IMG/VR virus record: IMGVR_UViG_3300030090_003172
Coordinates: 1-32,095 of that record
Origin: a virus
Direction: 5' to 3' (one strand)
DNA: 32,095 nucleotides
The translations under genes were made by a program, and so were the position numbers. Positions 16,067 through 24,654 of this stretch are shown in pieces. How positions within the stretch are numbered: the first letter of the stretch is position 1; each line of letters opens with the position of its first letter. A model generated the notes under the pieces. It was not told the origin of the DNA. It made no database searches and worked only from the letters and a program-made list of their open reading frames with translations.

Positions 16067-16368
16067 TATAACTGTCCAGCCCTTGTCCTAAAAAAACGAT
16101 TATCAGGGTGATTAAGAAATGCCAAAAACTTCTTCTGATCCAGCACTTGAAATCCCTTCATAATCCCTTTGTGGTTTAAATCATCAATAACAGTAAGCGG
16201 AATACTAGCCACCTTATTGCTTACTGGCTCTCCAGACCAACGAGTATGTTTTTTTGTTTCATTAAATTGTTTTTTATTGCTTTCAACTATGCCCGAAACA
16301 TCTTGCGTAGTCTCAATGACAATACCGCCCTCGCCATCGGCATGAGCCTTTGTCTGTCTAAAATCCAT
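16066..16368 (-). CDS. Conserved small protein between coat and adaptor
   Basis: A 100-residue charged protein (HADGEGGIVIETTQDVSGIV at 9-28, ending FLNHPDNRFFRTRAGQL). I recall relatives at the same place, after the coat gene, in cyanophages and marine podoviruses; no role is known. Clean ribosome site (GGAGTAGCT-ATG). It is preceded on the message by the structured gap at 16369-16447. Confidence 0.7.
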   Translation of the reverse strand: MDFRQTKAHADGEGGIVIETTQDVSGIVESNKKQFNETKKHTRWSGEPVSNKVASIPLTVIDDLNHKGIMKGFQVLDQKKFLAFLNHPDNRFFRTRAGQL

Positions 16369-16391
16369 AGCTACTCCAAAAAGGGGGAGGA

Positions 16392-16437
16392 GGACAACAA
16401 GGAGAGGTGATTAGGCAGTCCAAGTTGTCCAACCTCT
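16392..16437 (-). promoter_or_regulatory. RNA stem-loop, possible pseudoknot, after the coat gene
   Basis: On the leftward transcript GGACAAC (16430-16424) pairs with GTTGTCC (16398-16392), extended inside by GGA/TCC (16421-16419 with 16403-16401) across a 2x2 mismatch. AGAGGT (16437-16432), just upstream, is complementary to ACCTCT in the loop (16408-16403), allowing a pseudoknot or a competing hairpin. A T5 run lies nine bases beyond, so partial termination is possible. Confidence 0.5.
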
Positions 16438-16447
16438 AGGGTGAGGA

Positions 16448-17401
16448 TTACTCCGTTAGATCGCCAGCTATTCCATGAGCCGCCTCATTTCTTACCTCAA
16501 GCGTCCACTCTGCAAGTAGCTGTTTCTTCTCTGCGTCACCAGTTTTTGCCAGATCAACTGTTTGGAATGGTCGTAGATATGCCACTGACAGCATTTCTGG
16601 ATCAACAACCAAAGCAATCTCTCCATCATCCGATTCTGTTGCTGTGTTCATCAATCTGTTTGGTACAACAGACATAGTGCCAAAATCTGACATATAGACA
16701 TCAGCCGCACCTATAATGGTGGTTGGTTCATCCGATGGAGCAAGATACCTTTGTGCCGCTATGCCTGAGAAACCAGACAGCGTAACTTTTTGGGTAGCTG
16801 GAACTAGGATGACTTTTGGATCGCCACCAGAATTGTACGTTTGTTTGATGACGTTTTTAAGAATGGTCTCGGTAAAAGCCCGATCTGTTCCATTTCCTCT
16901 GGCGGTTGTGCCAGAAGCACCAGCAGTGCCGCCTGATCCTAAATCCTTGTTAGATGCAAGCCAAGCCTGTATGCCACCAGCCGCTCTTGCGGTAGAAGCA
17001 TTGCCAGCAGAAGCCGTTTCGTTGGAAACCAAAGTCAATTCCATGTCTCGTTTAATTTCCTTGCCGACTTTAGCCATCTGATATGCCATCTCACTTTTTC
17101 GACCTGCCTTGTCGACTGCCTCGAGCGTGCCAGCCACCTTCACGGTTTTGGTACTGATCTGGCAATAATTTCCAACTCTTGTGGTTGGTGTTGCGGTTAT
17201 GTCTGAACCATCTGCACCCTCAACGGCTTTGTTATGTGCCGCCGCCGCTAGTGCATCTGTTTGCCATTCGTGAAAAACGGCTGTTGCCTTGCCTTTGCCA
17301 ATAGAGGACATCATAGGAGTCTCTGTTGGTGTAATCATATAGATTACGTCCGACAAATCCTCACGCTCTCCAATGGCTTGAAATGTTTGATATGTTGCCA
17401 T
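16448..17401 (-). CDS. Major capsid protein (DUF5309-type)
   Basis: A 317-residue coat protein with the HK97-like family pattern often annotated DUF5309/SU10 coat: MATYQTFQAIGEREDLSDVI, ITPTETPMMSSIGKGKA, WQTDALA, then GNYCQISTKTVKVAGT, and the late YMSDFGTMSVVPNRLM. It starts directly downstream of the scaffold gene with TAGGAAAATATC-ATG. The usual order portal-scaffold-coat supports the call. No protease gene is present, and the N-terminus looks unprocessed. Confidence 0.88.
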   Translation of the reverse strand: MATYQTFQAIGEREDLSDVIYMITPTETPMMSSIGKGKATAVFHEWQTDALAAAAHNKAVEGADGSDITATPTTRVGNYCQISTKTVKVAGTLEAVDKAGRKSEMAYQMAKVGKEIKRDMELTLVSNETASAGNASTARAAGGIQAWLASNKDLGSGGTAGASGTTARGNGTDRAFTETILKNVIKQTYNSGGDPKVILVPATQKVTLSGFSGIAAQRYLAPSDEPTTIIGAADVYMSDFGTMSVVPNRLMNTATESDDGEIALVVDPEMLSVAYLRPFQTVDLAKTGDAEKKQLLAEWTLEVRNEAAHGIAGDLTE

Positions 17402-17410
17402 GATATTTTC

Positions 17411-18415
17411 CTATCCTAATATACGTTCAAATACAGCTTGAGCATCTCTGGTGTTACCTGATTTTCTAAGCTGTGCCTTTAATTTTTTGGTTTGCTCTAC
17501 TGCGTTTGATGATGATGCCCTTGTGCCAGACTTCAGCATCTTCGGTGCTTTTTGTACCCTTTTCTGCACCTCTGGATTGCTTTGCTCTAGCTTATCGAGC
17601 AACATAGCTTTATGGAGAACTTGCACCATACGGCTGTCTACAACAGAGCCTAATTCTTGATCGGTAAACCCCATTTTTTTACCATAGGATTTAATATCCG
17701 CCCTAAGTTGTTTACCTTTTTCCGCATCCGCATAATCCGGTAGTGCTGACGCTAACTTTTGTTGTTCCTGAGATAACAACTGTTGATATTGAGCTTGGTG
17801 TTCCGCTTGTTGCTCTCTAGCAATTCGGTCTGCTTCCGCTAACATCTTCTGCTGTTTCTCTTGAATCAAAACTTTGTCGGCAACCGCTTTATTATACGCA
17901 GTCGGGTCGGTTTCTCTTAGTCGGGATAACTCCTCACTGGACGGCTGACCTTGTTCTAGGTACTCGTTCATGGCTACCAACCGTTGTGCATAATCATCCC
18001 TCTTTATTTTTGCTTCTTCGATTGCTTTCATACCAGCGTTATACTGTCGCTCTTTTTCATCGACAGCTTTAGCCTTCTCTGCAATCTTAATGGTTTTACG
18101 AGTGTAATCAGACATCCGTTGATAACCATGTAGAAGTTCATCAAGGGTCACATCCTTCTCTTCCATCTTTCCGTCAACACCTTTGACTTTAATCCGGTGA
18201 GTAGGTTGCTCCTCTATAACCTCTTCGGCTTCTTCGGGTGCATCCGCCATCTGCTCTTCGGTTTCCTCGACCATTTCCACTTGCCGTTGTTGCTCCTCCT
18301 CTTTCGGAGGCTCATTGTCGGTGCTTCTATCGTCCATTAATCCCTCAAACTGGATTGCGGCTTGTTTTACTGTTACTGAAGTGTCCCCTGCTGTGGGGGT
18401 TGCCCCTTCGCTCAT
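17411..18415 (-). CDS. Capsid scaffolding protein
   Basis: A 334-residue protein, very rich in Glu, Gln and Lys. An acidic N-terminus (35-75) is followed by THRIKVKGVDGKMEEKDVTLDELLHGYQRMSDYTRKT (spread over about 72-107), a long coiled coil (110-225) and a basic C-terminus (about 285-334), the part that binds coat protein in known scaffolds. Good ribosome site (AAAGGG). Its position just upstream of the coat gene is diagnostic. Confidence 0.85.
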   Translation of the reverse strand: MSEGATPTAGDTSVTVKQAAIQFEGLMDDRSTDNEPPKEEEQQRQVEMVEETEEQMADAPEEAEEVIEEQPTHRIKVKGVDGKMEEKDVTLDELLHGYQRMSDYTRKTIKIAEKAKAVDEKERQYNAGMKAIEEAKIKRDDYAQRLVAMNEYLEQGQPSSEELSRLRETDPTAYNKAVADKVLIQEKQQKMLAEADRIAREQQAEHQAQYQQLLSQEQQKLASALPDYADAEKGKQLRADIKSYGKKMGFTDQELGSVVDSRMVQVLHKAMLLDKLEQSNPEVQKRVQKAPKMLKSGTRASSSNAVEQTKKLKAQLRKSGNTRDAQAVFERILG

Positions 18416-18419
18416 AGTA

Positions 18420-18665
18420 TTACCCTTTGTGTTGTTGCAAAATCTTTAGCTTATTATTAAATATTGCTTTCTCTGATGCAATAGATTCAAAATGCGACTC
18501 TATCGCCTGTATCGCTTTAATCATTCTGTAAGCGTTCTCTCTTTCTTCATACTCAAACGCTCCACTGTTTCCAATTATATCGTAATAGCTACCTATCAAC
18601 TTTTTTAACTGATTTGCAAAGAAATCATCGTTTAATAAATTGGATGCCCTCTCTGCGTCTGTCAT
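18420..18665 (-). CDS. Small helical protein between portal and scaffold
   Basis: An 81-residue helical protein (DAERASNLLNDDFFANQLKK..., ending KLKILQQHKG). Similar small genes sit at this place in related phages; no function known to me. ATG overlaps the portal stop (ATGA), so translation is coupled to portal. Confidence 0.65.
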   Translation of the reverse strand: MTDAERASNLLNDDFFANQLKKLIGSYYDIIGNSGAFEYEERENAYRMIKAIQAIESHFESIASEKAIFNNKLKILQQHKG

Positions 18666-20689
18666 TGAGGACTCGCTATGTTCACGTTGCCTGTGATGCC
18701 AGCACCGACCTTAGCGGCTTTAAGCGTTGCCTCTGCCTCAAACTCTTGGCGTTTCAATTCTAATTCAGCTTGTAGCTCTTCACGCTTCAACTGCATCTGA
18801 GCTTCCGCTTTCTCCCTAGCCAGTTGTATGTCTGCCTGTGCTTTCTGTTGTTGTACTTGTATATCAGCCTGAGCCTTTGCCATCATCGCTTGTAAAGCTG
18901 GATCGGCTTGTGGCTGTTCTTGTGGCTGTGCCAACATTTGCTCCATCTCTGGACTTATCTCCTTGAAAAACTCGGCTGAGTCTGCAAAACCTGCCGCTTC
19001 GATAAACCTTCCTAACGTCTCTCTGTACTGCGTGAGACTGACTAAAGGATTGTTTATACCATATCCTTGAATCACTTGCTCCTGTTTTGAGAGAACCATC
19101 TGAAGCATAGCCATCTGTTCTTGCTTATCGCCAGTTCCCAGACCGACATTAATGCTTACATCGTACTGAGTGGACCATTGGCGAGGATCCATTTGCACAT
19201 ACTGACCTCGCAGTCTTAAAACGTGAGCCTTGTCCTGATACTTACAAACTAATTGCAAGATGCCTTTAAATAAAGACTTAACGCCTGTCTCTGCAAAGAT
19301 TCTGGCTATTAGCTCTAACTTACCTCCAGCCGCCCTCGTTGTAGCCGCTACCGCCGCCGCTGTGACGTTCTGCAATATGTTAGGGTCTAGCCCTTGCTGT
19401 GCATCACTGATGCCACTACGTTTAGCCTGTACAGCGTCCAAATACTCCAACATCGGAAACGCCTGATTAGCTATGGGAGACACAGTAAGAGGAACAACAG
19501 CGTTGGGGTTTTTCATCCGAACCACCCCACCAGCCGTTACGGAAAGCAAATCATCAAGATTCACCTGTCCCTCTACTGCACCCATCCTGACGTTGTTGGT
19601 TAAATATAAATTATCAAGCATCTGCCTGACAACTTGTGATTTAATCAACTGTAAATCTGCCGCCCTGTCTGCCAATGATTGCCCATAAAATTTATGCGGT
19701 ATGGGAATCGGGCATAAACTGTGAAACGGCACATAGTCCGTCTCTTCATTTTCCAAAATTTGATTACCAGCATATACAATGCGTCTAAGTTCTGCGATGC
19801 CGTCACCATCAAAATCAGTGCGTAAATACATCTCGTAGACTTCTGTGGTCTGCATTGAACTATCTAGGGAATCTTCATCAGGTCGCTCGGCATTACCAAA
19901 TCGTGCTGACCGCTCACTGGTATAACTCAAATCATCATATATAGGCAAAGTCTCTATGATCGCTGGATCATAACCCATAGCCACTAACTCACTCTTGGTC
20001 GTTAGCTTTCTATGAGCAACAAAGGGGCTATCCTCTATTGTTCTGCCCTTCTTTGAGATTAAAAATTCTTCTGGCGGTACATTTTCAATAACCACCTTGC
20101 CAATAATGTTTGTTTTCTGAATGACAACATTATGGCTTCTGAGCATAACTGGTTGCCCTAATTCATCGACTTGTCCACTCTCTACCTCTACTGTCTGCTG
20201 TTCAATGACCTCGACCTTGCCATCAGACATTAAACTGGTTAATTCAAGATCGGATAGGTTCTCGTACTGCTCCTTTGATACATCGGTTGATTCATCATAG
20301 TAAGCCTTGATAACGCCAACCTTTTGCAACAAAGCGTCTTTAAACCAGTTATGAAGTAGTAAAAAGCCCTCGTTCTGTGAATTAAAGACATGATTGCAAT
20401 ACTCGGTAGCCTGTCCTGCACCCTCTTCGTCACCCTGATTGCGTGGCTCAAATCGTACTATTTCATCAGACTGCGTAAATATACGAACCAGTTGTGGCAA
20501 CGCACCATCAATGACTTCTGCCACCTCTCCAGTAACGATCTGACTTCGACCCTCGACCTCATTGCCGTACTCCTGTCTTAGATAATATTCAAGCGACTTT
20601 TGCCGTTGGTCTGTCGTCTCGCTCTGTAGGAATCCGATTGCTGAGTCTAGTTCTGCCTCGATTATCCCTTTGAGTTTGCCTTCTTCCAT
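18662..20689 (-). CDS. Portal protein
   Basis: A 675-residue portal of the P22/SU10 size class. The clip/wing region shows VTGEVAEVIDGALPQLVRIF (about 53-72), GVIKAYYD, EFLISKKGRTIEDSPFVAHR and PFHSLCPIPIPHKFYGQSLA, all typical of podovirus portals. The last 85 residues are a Gln/Ala/Glu-rich coiled coil (ADIQVQQQKAQADIQLAREK...), which in P22 forms the long barrel inside the head. Expected to form the twelve-fold DNA channel. Confidence 0.88.
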   Translation of the reverse strand: MEEGKLKGIIEAELDSAIGFLQSETTDQRQKSLEYYLRQEYGNEVEGRSQIVTGEVAEVIDGALPQLVRIFTQSDEIVRFEPRNQGDEEGAGQATEYCNHVFNSQNEGFLLLHNWFKDALLQKVGVIKAYYDESTDVSKEQYENLSDLELTSLMSDGKVEVIEQQTVEVESGQVDELGQPVMLRSHNVVIQKTNIIGKVVIENVPPEEFLISKKGRTIEDSPFVAHRKLTTKSELVAMGYDPAIIETLPIYDDLSYTSERSARFGNAERPDEDSLDSSMQTTEVYEMYLRTDFDGDGIAELRRIVYAGNQILENEETDYVPFHSLCPIPIPHKFYGQSLADRAADLQLIKSQVVRQMLDNLYLTNNVRMGAVEGQVNLDDLLSVTAGGVVRMKNPNAVVPLTVSPIANQAFPMLEYLDAVQAKRSGISDAQQGLDPNILQNVTAAAVAATTRAAGGKLELIARIFAETGVKSLFKGILQLVCKYQDKAHVLRLRGQYVQMDPRQWSTQYDVSINVGLGTGDKQEQMAMLQMVLSKQEQVIQGYGINNPLVSLTQYRETLGRFIEAAGFADSAEFFKEISPEMEQMLAQPQEQPQADPALQAMMAKAQADIQVQQQKAQADIQLAREKAEAQMQLKREELQAELELKRQEFEAEATLKAAKVGAGITGNVNIASPQ

Positions 20690-20786
20690 TTTTAACCTTT
20701 TTCTCTAATTCGTTAACTCGACTAACCAACTCCATAAACTCTGCCCTGCTAACCTCAATCTTGCCCTTTGGCGTTAGTATCATTGG
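20589..20786 (-). CDS. Small gene overlapping the portal 5' end
   Basis: A 65-residue frame starting MILTPKGKIEVSRAEF with a short coiled coil (MELVSRVNELEKKVKN) and an Arg-rich tail that is read in a second frame across the first 101 bases of the portal gene. AAAAGG nine bases before the ATG supports translation. The tail may be passive overlap. I prefer this start over the longer frame to 20834, which lacks a good ribosome site. Confidence 0.5.
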   Translation of the reverse strand, partial: PMILTPKGKIEVSRAEFMELVSRVNELEKKVKNGRRQTQRDNRGRTRLSNRIPTERDDRPTAKVA

Positions 20787-20835
20787 AATATACCTTTTTA
20801 TTTTATAAAAACCTTTGTTTCTCTTAACCTTCAAA

Positions 20836-20870
20836 ATTATAGCCTAAACGCCTTGAACCTACTGTATAAT
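20836..20870. promoter_or_regulatory. Back-to-back -10 boxes between portal and rightward gene
   Basis: TATAAT occurs on the minus strand (20841-20836) and on the plus strand (20865-20870), facing away from each other towards the portal operon and the gene at 20895. Neither has a convincing -35 at 16-18 bases, so these are weak or activator-dependent candidates. Confidence 0.35.
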
Positions 20871-20894
20871 TGTCCTTTCAACAAGGAGAATCTA

Positions 20895-21065
20895 ATGGAC
20901 AAATTAAGCGATAGGCTGGGCAACCGAAAGATAATAGTTGAGAGTATGTTAGAACACGCCCCGAATCTTGGGTTTGATGACATACATGAGTTTGATAAAC
21001 TTGTTTGCGAATCATTGCATATCGATCAAGAGGATAATCCACCGCTATTCCTTCGTTTCTGGTAA
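20895..21065 (+). CDS. Small rightward gene inside the leftward late block
   Basis: A 56-residue acidic protein (MDKLSDRLGN...DNPPLFLRFW) with a strong ribosome site (AAGGAGAATCTA-ATG) and TATAAT 25 bases before the ATG. It is the only convincing rightward gene between 2.2 and 26.6 kb, and its stop abuts the stop of the leftward gene at 21066. Helical with a Pro/Phe-rich end; no family recognised. It may be an independently expressed added gene (moron). Late transcripts would be antisense to it. Confidence 0.7.
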   Translation: MDKLSDRLGNRKIIVESMLEHAPNLGFDDIHEFDKLVCESLHIDQEDNPPLFLRFW

Positions 21066-22457
21066 TCAACGTAATTTAGTAAAATCCATATATGTATCTA
21101 TAAGTTCTTGGTCTACGATTTGGTATGGCATTTTCCTTTGAAGGATATACGCTATGTTTGCCGCAGACAAAGGGTTTCCACGTTTGTCTGTTACTCCCTC
21201 TAGAGATTTGTAAAAATCTCTCATTAATACTTTTCTTGGCACAGTGTCCAGCAGTCCACCTTTATACTCTCCAAATAATTGACTGGTGTAAGTGCTATGA
21301 GGAAATTTTACATCACTGCTTGGTTTTTTAGATAAGTCTAATGCGGCTATTCCAGCACCAGTATTTTCTGATAGAGCGTTTTTTAAAACATCCTCGGTAA
21401 CGGCATAACGAGCCTGTGCAACGCTTGGAAATCCAGCGTTTTGATACAAACCACTGTTCATTAACTTTACAAATTTCTTTCTTACGGCAGGGTCGGCAGT
21501 ATCTAAATATGACCTTAATCCATCATCGGTTAATTTCGGAAAATTTGTTATTTTTTTATATTTTTCCGATCCAATTTTAATTGTCGATCTCATTTGCTTC
21601 TCGAAACGAGATATATCTTGTTTTTTTATTTTAGAAAACGGCAACATCTCTGCCAATGTTGAAGCTGGAAATGTTGCAAAATCTACCGCATCTTTTCCCA
21701 TTGATGAGTATACGATGTTAACAGGCAATCCAGTCTCCTCGGCAATCCTCGATACTGCATTATGTATCCGCGTTGGTATACCTTCATTTGAAGCCCATAC
21801 CGCTCCCTCTGAGGGATTTGACCTCATAAAGTAAACCCCACCATCGAGTGGCACTGGCGTTTTAAATTTGTTGCCTCCAATGCCGACCAAATTACTTCCG
21901 GCTTTGCTCTGATCGCCTAAAACTGGAAACAACACAGAGCCTTGCAAATCTTCTAGCTTTATTTTCTTTTCGGGTGCAAGAACTTTTTGGTCAACATACT
22001 CAATATCAAGTTCACTCAAAGGCTCGGTTAATAAACCTTTGTTGCCATAACCAAGGGGGTCTATTTGTTCTTTCGTTAACTTTTTTTTCTTTACCGGAGC
22101 AATGCCAGCCGCTTTTTCTTTCGTCATTCCCTCTGCGATAGGCACATTGTCCAATCGTTTTCTAACAACAGGAATCACTCCAGCCGCCACCAGTCCTGTC
22201 GCTGTCTTTGCAAGACCAGCCGGACTCACAGCCGAACTAATTAACTCCGCTGTTTCATTAAGCAATCCTGTTTGCGGTGGTGGCAGGAAGCCCCTCTCTG
22301 TTAGGTAAGCCGTTGACCCAACAATGTCCTCCGGACGTTGCATACCAGTGAGCGTCAATGGCAGACCAAGCAAATCAATAAAGCCTGTAGCTAACTGTGG
22401 GACTCCCCTTGCTACTGATAGCCCCAACTTTTTTAATAACTGATCTAACTCGTCCAT
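21066..22457 (-). CDS. Polyvalent-type protein with large-polyvalent-protein domain
   Basis: A 463-residue protein. The N-terminal third has hydrophobic and basic stretches, with GLLNE (64-68) and GLLTE (141-145). From about 168 to 275 runs a domain I recognise from large polyvalent phage proteins: LQGSVLFPVLGDQSKAGSNL, LDGGVYFMR (205-212), WASNEG, VNIVYSSMGKDAVDFATFP. Such domains occur in proteins delivered into the host. GLLDT follows at 401-405. It sits between terminase and portal, separated from the portal group by a rightward gene. The domain call comes from memory; the activity is unknown. Confidence 0.55.
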   Translation of the reverse strand: MDELDQLLKKLGLSVARGVPQLATGFIDLLGLPLTLTGMQRPEDIVGSTAYLTERGFLPPPQTGLLNETAELISSAVSPAGLAKTATGLVAAGVIPVVRKRLDNVPIAEGMTKEKAAGIAPVKKKKLTKEQIDPLGYGNKGLLTEPLSELDIEYVDQKVLAPEKKIKLEDLQGSVLFPVLGDQSKAGSNLVGIGGNKFKTPVPLDGGVYFMRSNPSEGAVWASNEGIPTRIHNAVSRIAEETGLPVNIVYSSMGKDAVDFATFPASTLAEMLPFSKIKKQDISRFEKQMRSTIKIGSEKYKKITNFPKLTDDGLRSYLDTADPAVRKKFVKLMNSGLYQNAGFPSVAQARYAVTEDVLKNALSENTGAGIAALDLSKKPSSDVKFPHSTYTSQLFGEYKGGLLDTVPRKVLMRDFYKSLEGVTDKRGNPLSAANIAYILQRKMPYQIVDQELIDTYMDFTKLR

Positions 22458-22473
22458 AATGCCTTACTTTGCT

Positions 22474-23046
22474 TTAAAGGTTAAGATATCGCATAAGTGA
22501 TTCAAGATTCTCTAGTTGCTCCTGAGTAAATGCCCTTTTATCCCACTGCCCTAGAGCACCTCTAAATATTCCAGCATCATCAGAGATATTTTTCCACTGC
22601 TCAAAACTTCTAGTCTCTTTAGGTTGATCCGTTGTAGGATTGGCTAGGTATCTTTTTTGACCTAATCCATCGACATAATAACCCCGACTGTAATCCCTGT
22701 AACGCCTTCTCTGAGCATCTAACTGATCTGGTGTTAATGACTCAATAAGTTGCTCATATGATCGCTTTACCGTTGGATCAGTCTTTATTGCTCCATGCGA
22801 GATATAGTCTAGCAGTATTTGATACGGAGTGGTTTCTGGACTAAACACGCCTATTGTTTCTTTGCCCTCTGTGCCTTCTGGTCTTCTTGGTTCATCGGCT
22901 GGATAAAACTCTAAAAGACCACCGCCTATATTTTCTATGGGTGGGTTGTTCAGTATCTTTACCTGATTTTTTTTCAGTATCGGATACCTCTTTAGAGCCA
23001 TTTCTATCGCCCTCTGTCGTTTCTCGTCCTCTGTCAAACCACCCAC
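22474..23046 (-). CDS. Hypothetical protein between terminase and polyvalent gene
   Basis: A 190-residue protein with a basic helical start, NIGGGLLEFYPADEPRRPEG (40-59), and an aromatic, Arg-rich second half (RRRYRDYSRGYYVDGLGQKR). I recall similar proteins next to terminases in marine phages; no function known. It shares the GLL motif with its neighbour and the internal virion proteins. The start overlaps the terminase end by 13 bases. Confidence 0.6.
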   Translation of the reverse strand: MGGLTEDEKRQRAIEMALKRYPILKKNQVKILNNPPIENIGGGLLEFYPADEPRRPEGTEGKETIGVFSPETTPYQILLDYISHGAIKTDPTVKRSYEQLIESLTPDQLDAQRRRYRDYSRGYYVDGLGQKRYLANPTTDQPKETRSFEQWKNISDDAGIFRGALGQWDKRAFTQEQLENLESLMRYLNL

Positions 23047-24317
23047 CTCGTATCTACGTTTAAACTTTTACCCCAACTGCTCGGAACTTCATCCAACCCA
23101 ACGGCTAAATACCTAAACGCATCAGCCGCATGACTGCACCAATTATGTAAAGGTTTATTGTAGAAAATATTTCTCTTATCGTCATACTCTCTACGATAAT
23201 TCCTTAATGCGTCCAATCCCTGCTGTGTTCCCTGTTTGTCAAACCAGCATCGAGGCAGTAGTGACCTGACCGCTTGTATGCCGTCATCAACATTTAATCG
23301 AGGAACAACGGTAATATCTAATCCAGCCTGTTGTAGCATTTCCTTCCTACTCTTGCCAGTGCCTAACTCCCTTACCTCGACATCATGGGGCAATAGCTGT
23401 GAAGCGTCTGCAAAGCCTTTGTCTCTCAAAACGCTTACATAGTAATCTAATCCCTGCCCATGACTTTCAATATAATCAACTAGCCTGACCTCTTTACCAG
23501 CCGTCTGAGCCACCCAAATACTTGTCGAGTCACCCATTCCTAAATCCCATGCACAGTAAGTTTGACAAAGAGTTTCTAAAGGAATAGTCGTAATCCGATC
23601 ATCTTCCTCTAATTCGTTTATTTGCTTGCCGTAGTAACTACCCTCTATAGCCGCATTAAAACTACACTCAAACTCTTGATAGTATTTATCATCACCAATC
23701 TCTTTGCGAATAGTCGCTAATTCATCGGAATCTAAAATATTTGTATCTGAAGCCTTAAACTCCAGCAACTTCCAATCTGGTAACGAATCTGCCTTGTCTC
23801 GTAAATCCTTAAAAGCGTTTCTACCCTTTGGAGTGCCAATAAACAACATAAACCCTTTATTCTCTGCCAACGCTGGTCTAAGCACCTCTGTGTATAAGCG
23901 TGGGTTTATATCTGCCACTTCATCAACAACCGCACCATCTAGTCCTATGCCCCTGAGAGCATCAACATTGTCTGCACCATATAAGCTGATTCGCCAATTA
24001 TAGTCACCAACGGCAAAATCTACCCTAAGTTCTGAGACATTAATGGTTGGCTGATACAATCTTGTATGCTCGATAAGTATGTCCCACGCCACCCTTTTCG
24101 CCTGAGAATATGTCGGGGCAACATAAGCGTAACGGCTTTGCTTCTTGCCACTCTTCCATGCTGAATGAATAAGCTGATTAATCGCACCCACTGTCTTGCC
24201 CATTCTTCTGTGAGCAACAACAACGGTGTTTCTATTGTTTTTTACCGCCGTGTGTATTTCCTGCTGTGGCGGTCTTGGAGTGTAGGTTGCTCGCTGGTCA
24301 AAATTAATCGTCTTCAT
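23034..24317 (-). CDS. terL: Terminase large subunit
   Basis: A 427-residue DNA packaging motor: ATPase then nuclease. Numbered from the ATG at 24317, the Walker A is AHRRMGKT (35-42), Walker B GAVVDE (128-133) with E133 catalytic, and GTPKG (161-165) the coupling motif. The RNase-H-like nuclease shows D258 (WDLGMGDS), D312 (PHDVE) and D399 (HAADAF). The frame opens at TTG 24320, but ATG 24317 is the better start. It overlaps the small subunit by 14 bases. Confidence 0.92.
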   Translation of the reverse strand: MKTINFDQRATYTPRPPQQEIHTAVKNNRNTVVVAHRRMGKTVGAINQLIHSAWKSGKKQSRYAYVAPTYSQAKRVAWDILIEHTRLYQPTINVSELRVDFAVGDYNWRISLYGADNVDALRGIGLDGAVVDEVADINPRLYTEVLRPALAENKGFMLFIGTPKGRNAFKDLRDKADSLPDWKLLEFKASDTNILDSDELATIRKEIGDDKYYQEFECSFNAAIEGSYYGKQINELEEDDRITTIPLETLCQTYCAWDLGMGDSTSIWVAQTAGKEVRLVDYIESHGQGLDYYVSVLRDKGFADASQLLPHDVEVRELGTGKSRKEMLQQAGLDITVVPRLNVDDGIQAVRSLLPRCWFDKQGTQQGLDALRNYRREYDDKRNIFYNKPLHNWCSHAADAFRYLAVGLDEVPSSWGKSLNVDTRWVV

Positions 24318-24651
24318 CAAGAATGGCAGATTTAATATTTATCTGGACATCACCGCCCTCATTGCCAACCAACTCCTTGCGATCTGTTTCCTTCCACCCT
24401 GCTCTAGTCTTTAACCAAAACATTTGAGCCGTTAAATTTCCTGCTTTTGCTTGTTCGTACAAAGTTCCAGCAATAAAAGTATTTGCGTCTATTCGACCTA
24501 AACTTAATTCATGTTCATAATATTTTCGCAATGTGTCTCGATTTATTTTTAACTTTAAAGCTATATCTTCTGCCGTTGACCCAAGACCAGCCAGCTTTTT
24601 AACCAATTCTTTAGTTTGCTCTGACGTTTCATGTTTTTTCCCTTGTGCCAC
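24304..24651 (-). CDS. terS: Terminase small subunit
   Basis: A 115-residue protein with an N-terminal helix-turn-helix (TAEDIALKLKINRDTLRKYY, 26-45), a helical core containing GNLTAQMFWLKTRAGWKE, and an acidic end. This is the common pattern of podovirus and siphovirus small terminases that recognise DNA and recruit the large subunit. GTG start with CGGAG upstream. The gene end overlaps terL. Confidence 0.85.
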   Translation of the reverse strand: MAQGKKHETSEQTKELVKKLAGLGSTAEDIALKLKINRDTLRKYYEHELSLGRIDANTFIAGTLYEQAKAGNLTAQMFWLKTRAGWKETDRKELVGNEGGDVQINIKSAILDEDD

Positions 24652-24654
24652 TTT

